The notes under the pieces: model-generated
Databases searched by the model: none
What the model was told of the DNA's origin: nothing
The model's input: the letters and a program-made list of their open reading frames with translations, nothing else
Position numbers and translations under genes: made by a program
Source: an uncultured Clostridia bacterium
Lineage (GTDB): Bacteria; Bacillota; Clostridia; Oscillospirales; Acutalibacteraceae
Assembly: GCA_944380775.1 (NCBI GenBank)
Contig: CALWIP010000030.1
Location: 1-55,104 of the forward strand
Reading direction: 5' to 3'
Length of the DNA: 55,104 nt
Shown: positions 51,846-55,104 of the stretch, in pieces
Position numbering within the stretch: position 1 is the first letter of the stretch
How the letters are laid out: each line of letters opens with the position of its first letter

Positions 51846-52369
51846 GCGCCGCGAACGCGGAAGCCGCCCGCCCGGAGGACGCGCGCTGGATGCGCCGGGC
51901 GCTGGCGCTGGCTGCGGAAGCGGCCGCCGAAGGCGAGGTGCCGGTGGGCGCGGTGGTAGTGTTCCGCGGGGAGGAGATCTCCTGCGGGCGCAACCGGCGG
52001 GAGCGCGGCAAAAACGCGCTTGCCCACGCGGAGCTGGAAGCCATTGACGGGGCGTGCCGCGCGTTGGGCGGCTGGCGGCTCTGGCAGTGCGAACTCTATG
52101 TGACGCTGGAACCCTGCCCGATGTGCGCGGGCGCGATTATCAACGCGCGCATCCCGCGGGTGGTGTTTGGCGCGCGGGACCCGAAGGCCGGTTCCTGCGG
52201 CTCTGTTGCGGATTTGTTCGCCCTGCCGTACAACCACCGGCCGCAGGTGTGCGCCGGCGTGCTGGAAGAAGAGTGCGCCGCTGTTCTGCGCAGTTTTTTC
52301 CGTTCGTTGCGCGCCCGGCGGCAAGCAGAAAAAACGGCGCGTGCGCCCGGCGCGCCCACGCTGGAATGA
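51842..52369 (+). CDS. tadA: tRNA-specific adenosine deaminase
   Basis: The 175-residue enzyme deaminates A34 of tRNA-Arg(ACG) to inosine. The zinc site is complete: HAE in ALAHAELEAID and PCPMCAGAI. EGEVPVGAVVV is also typical. The C-terminus extends about 20 residues beyond the fold. It overlaps the CPBP gene by 4 bp. Confidence 0.94.
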   Translation: MSAANAEAARPEDARWMRRALALAAEAAAEGEVPVGAVVVFRGEEISCGRNRRERGKNALAHAELEAIDGACRALGGWRLWQCELYVTLEPCPMCAGAIINARIPRVVFGARDPKAGSCGSVADLFALPYNHRPQVCAGVLEEECAAVLRSFFRSLRARRQAEKTARAPGAPTLE

Positions 52370-52385
52370 TTTTTCCTTTTTCTAA

Positions 52386-52413
52386 TTGCCACAGATAAAA
52401 AAGATGATATAAT
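52386..52413 (+). promoter_or_regulatory. Promoter of the aminotransferase-trpS unit
   Basis: TTGCCA (52386-52391), a 16-bp spacer and TATAAT (52408-52413), about 95 bp before the aminotransferase start. A small ACGCC/GGCGT hairpin follows. Confidence 0.65.
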
Positions 52414-52506
52414 AAAAAGAAACGCCGGGAAGGCGTGGGAGCGCACCGCTCTGCGGCGCGGCAAGCGCATGGGCGGGCCGATCTTTCGATTCAGGAGGGA
52501 CAACCT

Positions 52507-53700
52507 ATGGAATACCGTTTTTCAGACCGGGTGCAGACGCTTAAACCGTCGGCAATCCGCGAGATTTTCAAATACGCGGCGGACCCGAGCGTGATCTCGC
52601 TCTCTGCGGGGAACCCCGCGCCGGAGGCGTTCCCGTCCAAGGAAGTGGCCGAGATCTCCCGCGAGGTGCTCGCCAACCGCGCAGTGGAGGCGCTGCAATA
52701 CAGCATCACCGAAGGCTACGCGCCGCTGCGCACGCATTTGCAGGAATATATGAAGAGCCACTGGCAGGTGGGCCGCGATTTTGACGGCATTCTCATCACC
52801 TCCGGCGCGCAGCAGGTCATGGATCTTGTGACGAAGTCGCTGTGCAACGAGGGCGACGTCGTCCTCTGCGAAGCGCCGAGCTTCATCGGCTCGCTCAACT
52901 CGTTCCGCTCCTACAACGCCCGCCTGCGCGGCGTGCCAATGGAGCCGGACGGCATCGACATTGAAAAGCTCGAGCAGGCGTTGCGCGAGGAGCCGCGCGC
53001 GAAATTCATTTATGTCATCCCGAATTTCCAAAACCCCTCCGGCATTACCATGAGTCTGGAAAAGCGCCGCGCCGTGTATGAATTGGCGAAGAAGTACCAG
53101 GTGATGATCCTTGAGGACAACCCCTACGGGGACCTGCGCCTCTCCGGCGACCCGCTGCCGTGCATCAAATCCTTTGACGAAGAGGGCCTGGTCGTGTATG
53201 CGGGCACGTTCTCAAAGGTCATTTCGCCGGGCATGCGCGTGGGCTACGCCATCGCCCCGGCGGCGCTGCTGCAAAAAATGGTGGTTTGCAAGCAGGGCGA
53301 GGATGTCCACACCAACATCTGGTCGCAGATCATCTGCGACACGTTCCTCACGCAGTATGATTACGACGCGCATCTCGAGCGCCTGCGCGGCATCTACCGC
53401 AAGAAATGCGGCGTCATGCTGCGCGCCATGGAGGAAAATTTCCTCCCCTGCATCACCTGGGAGCCGGTGCACGGCGGCCTTTTTGCGTGGTGCACGCTGC
53501 CAGACGGCGTGGACATGCCCGAGTTCTGCAAGCAGGCCGTGCTGCGCAAGGTCTGCGTGGTGCCGGGCAACACGTTCCTTACGGATGAGAACGACCCGTG
53601 CCAGTCGTTCCGCATCAATTACTCGACCCCGACGGACGAGCAGCTTGTAAAAGGGATTGGCATTCTCGGCGGGTTGATCCGCGAGATGCTGGGAAAATAG
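52507..53700 (+). CDS. PLP-dependent aminotransferase (2-aminoadipate/MocR-like class)
   Basis: The 397-residue fold type I enzyme lacks the GntR domain of MocR proteins. Motifs: ISLSAGNPAPEAFPS, YSITEGYAPLRTHL, ITSGAQQVMDLV, YVIPNFQNPSGITMS, LEDNPYGDLR and the Lys-bearing GTFSKVISPGMRVGY. Relatives transaminate 2-aminoadipate, aromatic or branched-chain amino acids; the substrate is not readable. ATG follows AGGAGGG. trpS starts 12 bp later. Confidence 0.9.
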   Translation: MEYRFSDRVQTLKPSAIREIFKYAADPSVISLSAGNPAPEAFPSKEVAEISREVLANRAVEALQYSITEGYAPLRTHLQEYMKSHWQVGRDFDGILITSGAQQVMDLVTKSLCNEGDVVLCEAPSFIGSLNSFRSYNARLRGVPMEPDGIDIEKLEQALREEPRAKFIYVIPNFQNPSGITMSLEKRRAVYELAKKYQVMILEDNPYGDLRLSGDPLPCIKSFDEEGLVVYAGTFSKVISPGMRVGYAIAPAALLQKMVVCKQGEDVHTNIWSQIICDTFLTQYDYDAHLERLRGIYRKKCGVMLRAMEENFLPCITWEPVHGGLFAWCTLPDGVDMPEFCKQAVLRKVCVVPGNTFLTDENDPCQSFRINYSTPTDEQLVKGIGILGGLIREMLGK

Positions 53701-53712
53701 GAGGTTAGAACG

Positions 53713-54726
53713 ATGGAAACGCAAACCCCCGAGCGGAAGAAAATTATTTTCAGCGCCATTCAGCCCAGCGGCTCCATTACGCTGGGGAATTACCTCGGCG
53801 CGCTGAAAAACTGGGTCGCATTGCAGGACGAATACCAATGCATTTATGCGCTGGCGGACCTGCACGCCATCACCGTGCGGCAGGACCCGGCGCAATTCCG
53901 GCGCCACGCGCTGGAGGCTTACGCCCTCTTTCTCGCCTGCGGCATCGACGTGGAAAAGAGCCTGTTCTTCATCCAGAGCCAGGTGCACACGCACGCCGAG
54001 CTGGCGTGGGTTTTGAACTGCTACACGCAGTTTGGCGAGCTTTCGCGCATGACGCAGTTCAAGGACAAAAGCGCCAAACACCCGGAAAACGTCAACGCCG
54101 GCCTTTTCACATACCCGAGCCTGATGGCCGCGGACATCCTTTTGTACCAGAGCGACCTCGTGCCGGTTGGCGCGGACCAAAAACAGCACCTAGAGCTCGC
54201 CCGCAACATTGCGGAGCGCTTCAACGGGCTGTACAGCCCCACGTTCCGCGTGCCGGAAGGGTACATCCCGAAGGTGGGCGCGCGCATCATGTCGTTGCAG
54301 GACCCCACCCGCAAGATGTCGAAATCGGACGAAAACGCCAACGCGTGGATTGCCATGCTCGACAAGCCGGACGACATCGTGCGCAAATGCAAGCGCGCCG
54401 TCACCGACAGCGAGGCTTGCGTGCGCTACGCCGAGGGCAAGGCGGGCGTAAACAACCTGATGGGCATTTACTCCGCCGTGACCGGGAAAGACTATGAAGA
54501 AATCGAGCGCGAATTCGAGGGCAAGGGCTACGGCGAATTCAAATTGGCCGTGGCCGAAGCCGTCGTCGAGGAGCTGCGGCCGATTCAGGAGCGCTACGCG
54601 AAATATATCGCCGACAAGGCTTACCTGGAAGAATGCTACTCCGCCGCCGCGCAAAAGGCCCTCGCCCTCTCTTCCCGCACCCTGAACAAGGTCATGAAGA
54701 AAGTGGGATTTTTGGGCCGCGGCTGA
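53713..54726 (+). CDS. trpS: Tryptophanyl-tRNA synthetase
   Basis: The 337-residue class I synthetase begins FSAIQPSGSITLGNYLGAL, in which TLGN is the HIGH-type motif of this family, then DLHAITVRQDP, GADQKQHLELARNIA and KMSKS in PTRKMSKSDEN. Normal length. It is probably co-transcribed with the aminotransferase. Confidence 0.96.
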   Translation: METQTPERKKIIFSAIQPSGSITLGNYLGALKNWVALQDEYQCIYALADLHAITVRQDPAQFRRHALEAYALFLACGIDVEKSLFFIQSQVHTHAELAWVLNCYTQFGELSRMTQFKDKSAKHPENVNAGLFTYPSLMAADILLYQSDLVPVGADQKQHLELARNIAERFNGLYSPTFRVPEGYIPKVGARIMSLQDPTRKMSKSDENANAWIAMLDKPDDIVRKCKRAVTDSEACVRYAEGKAGVNNLMGIYSAVTGKDYEEIEREFEGKGYGEFKLAVAEAVVEELRPIQERYAKYIADKAYLEECYSAAAQKALALSSRTLNKVMKKVGFLGRG

Positions 54727-54762
54727 CCCCGCCCGCGCGGAAAACAGAGCCGAGACCAAACG

Positions 54763-54802
54763 ATGCCCGGTATTTGGGAAAACCAAATGCCGGGCATTTT
54801 TT
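54763..54802. terminator. Terminator after trpS
   Basis: A 15-bp stem (ATGCCCGGTATTTGG with CCAAATGCCGGGCAT, one G-T pair) followed by TTTTTT. It may also stop the convergent alr transcript. Confidence 0.85.
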
Positions 54803-54863
54803 GGAAGAACCGTGCCGCCGGGAATTTTGACGCGGGGCGTTTTCCTTCCCCCGCAGGCGCGGC

Positions 54864-55104
54864 TTAAGGGCAGATGTAATTGAGCTGGCCGACCGGTTTC
54901 CCGCCGCGCAGGTAGATGCGCGGGACGCGCTTGCCGACGAGGCAGACCATCTCGTAGTGGATGGTGCCGTCGTGCGTGGCGACCTCCGCGGCGGTGACGC
55001 CGCCGGGGTCCCGGCCGAAGATGGTCACGGTGGTCCCTTCCTGGGCCTCCGGGATGCCGGTGACGTCGAGCATGAGCTGGTCCATACAGATGCGGCCAAC
55101 CACG
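54864..55104 (-). CDS. alr: Alanine racemase, C-terminal part (runs off the window)
   Basis: Eighty C-terminal residues are present. VGRICMDQLMLDVT, EVATHDGTIHYEMVCLVGKR and VPRIYL are characteristic of the C-terminal beta domain of Alr, which contributes the Cys-Met-Asp loop to the active site of the partner subunit. The PLP-binding barrel lies beyond the right edge. The enzyme makes D-alanine for the cell wall. Confidence 0.93.
   Translation of the reverse strand, partial: VVGRICMDQLMLDVTGIPEAQEGTTVTIFGRDPGGVTAAEVATHDGTIHYEMVCLVGKRVPRIYLRGGKPVGQLNYICP

Noticed and set aside
52370-52506. Possible SRP RNA after tadA, a common arrangement in Firmicutes
   Set aside because: The interval holds a promoter and small hairpins but no GGAA-tetraloop helix 8 or 4.5S-like fold.
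1-55104. CRISPR arrays, toxin-antitoxin or restriction systems
   Set aside because: No regularly spaced repeats, cas genes or recognisable defence proteins were seen on either strand.

Overview
The window looks like chromosomal DNA from a spore-forming, GC-rich member of the Clostridia, probably Oscillospiraceae-like. The evidence is a Gram-positive PolC replicase, a pyrH-frr-uppS-cdsA-dxr-rseP-ispG-polC block, a SpoIVFA/SpoIVFB-type pair, hisZ with a short hisG, and many TTG/GTG starts behind strong Shine-Dalgarno sequences. The taxon is inferred from gene content only.

Layout, left to right. (1) 1-390: the tail of a serine recombinase, three tandem perfect hairpins and an AT-rich gene remnant, which looks like a mobile-element edge. 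(2) 383-5895: a VTC-domain / DUF4956 / CotH operon divergent from a two-component system. Both the CotH gene and the histidine kinase carry single-base frameshifts. (3) 5900-10671: a small ORF, a metallophosphoesterase, a MATE exporter, and a TPM-domain protein paired with PspA. (4) 10942-16367: a Ugp-like ABC importer without ATPase, a CehA/McbA-type PHP hydrolase and a divergent TetR regulator. (5) 16405-19084: a CAT-anticodon tRNA, radC, and pyrE and an RluA-type pseudouridine synthase fired from back-to-back promoters. (6) 19125-25341: hisZGDCBAIE, tightly overlapped, with no hisH or hisF. (7) 25514-36206: polC and the isoprenoid, phospholipid, ribosome-recycling and UMP-kinase block. (8) 36442-42790: a secreted GHL10-type glycosidase, DUF1294, a DUF4358 lipoprotein, an MBOAT/DHHW acyl-transfer pair, and spoIVFA-spoIVFB. 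(9) 42924-50585: a polyamine operon, speD-speA-speE-speB-CASDH-nspC-HAD. (10) 50796-55104: a CPBP protease, tadA, a PLP aminotransferase, trpS and the end of alr.

The polyamine operon is the most interesting part. It encodes arginine to agmatine to putrescine (SpeA, SpeB) plus two alternative routes to spermidine: SpeD/SpeE, and carboxyspermidine dehydrogenase/decarboxylase. The decarboxylase gene nspC is interrupted by one in-frame TAA. The operon starts from a near-consensus promoter about 420 nt upstream of speD. The leader contains a possible three-way-junction RNA and an intrinsic terminator. One strand of the junction is complementary to the 5' arm of the terminator, so the leader has the logic of an attenuator or riboswitch. 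I could not assign it to a known class.

Three genes (CotH, histidine kinase, nspC) are each broken by a single-base change. Assembly error, phase variation and true decay cannot be separated from the sequence alone.
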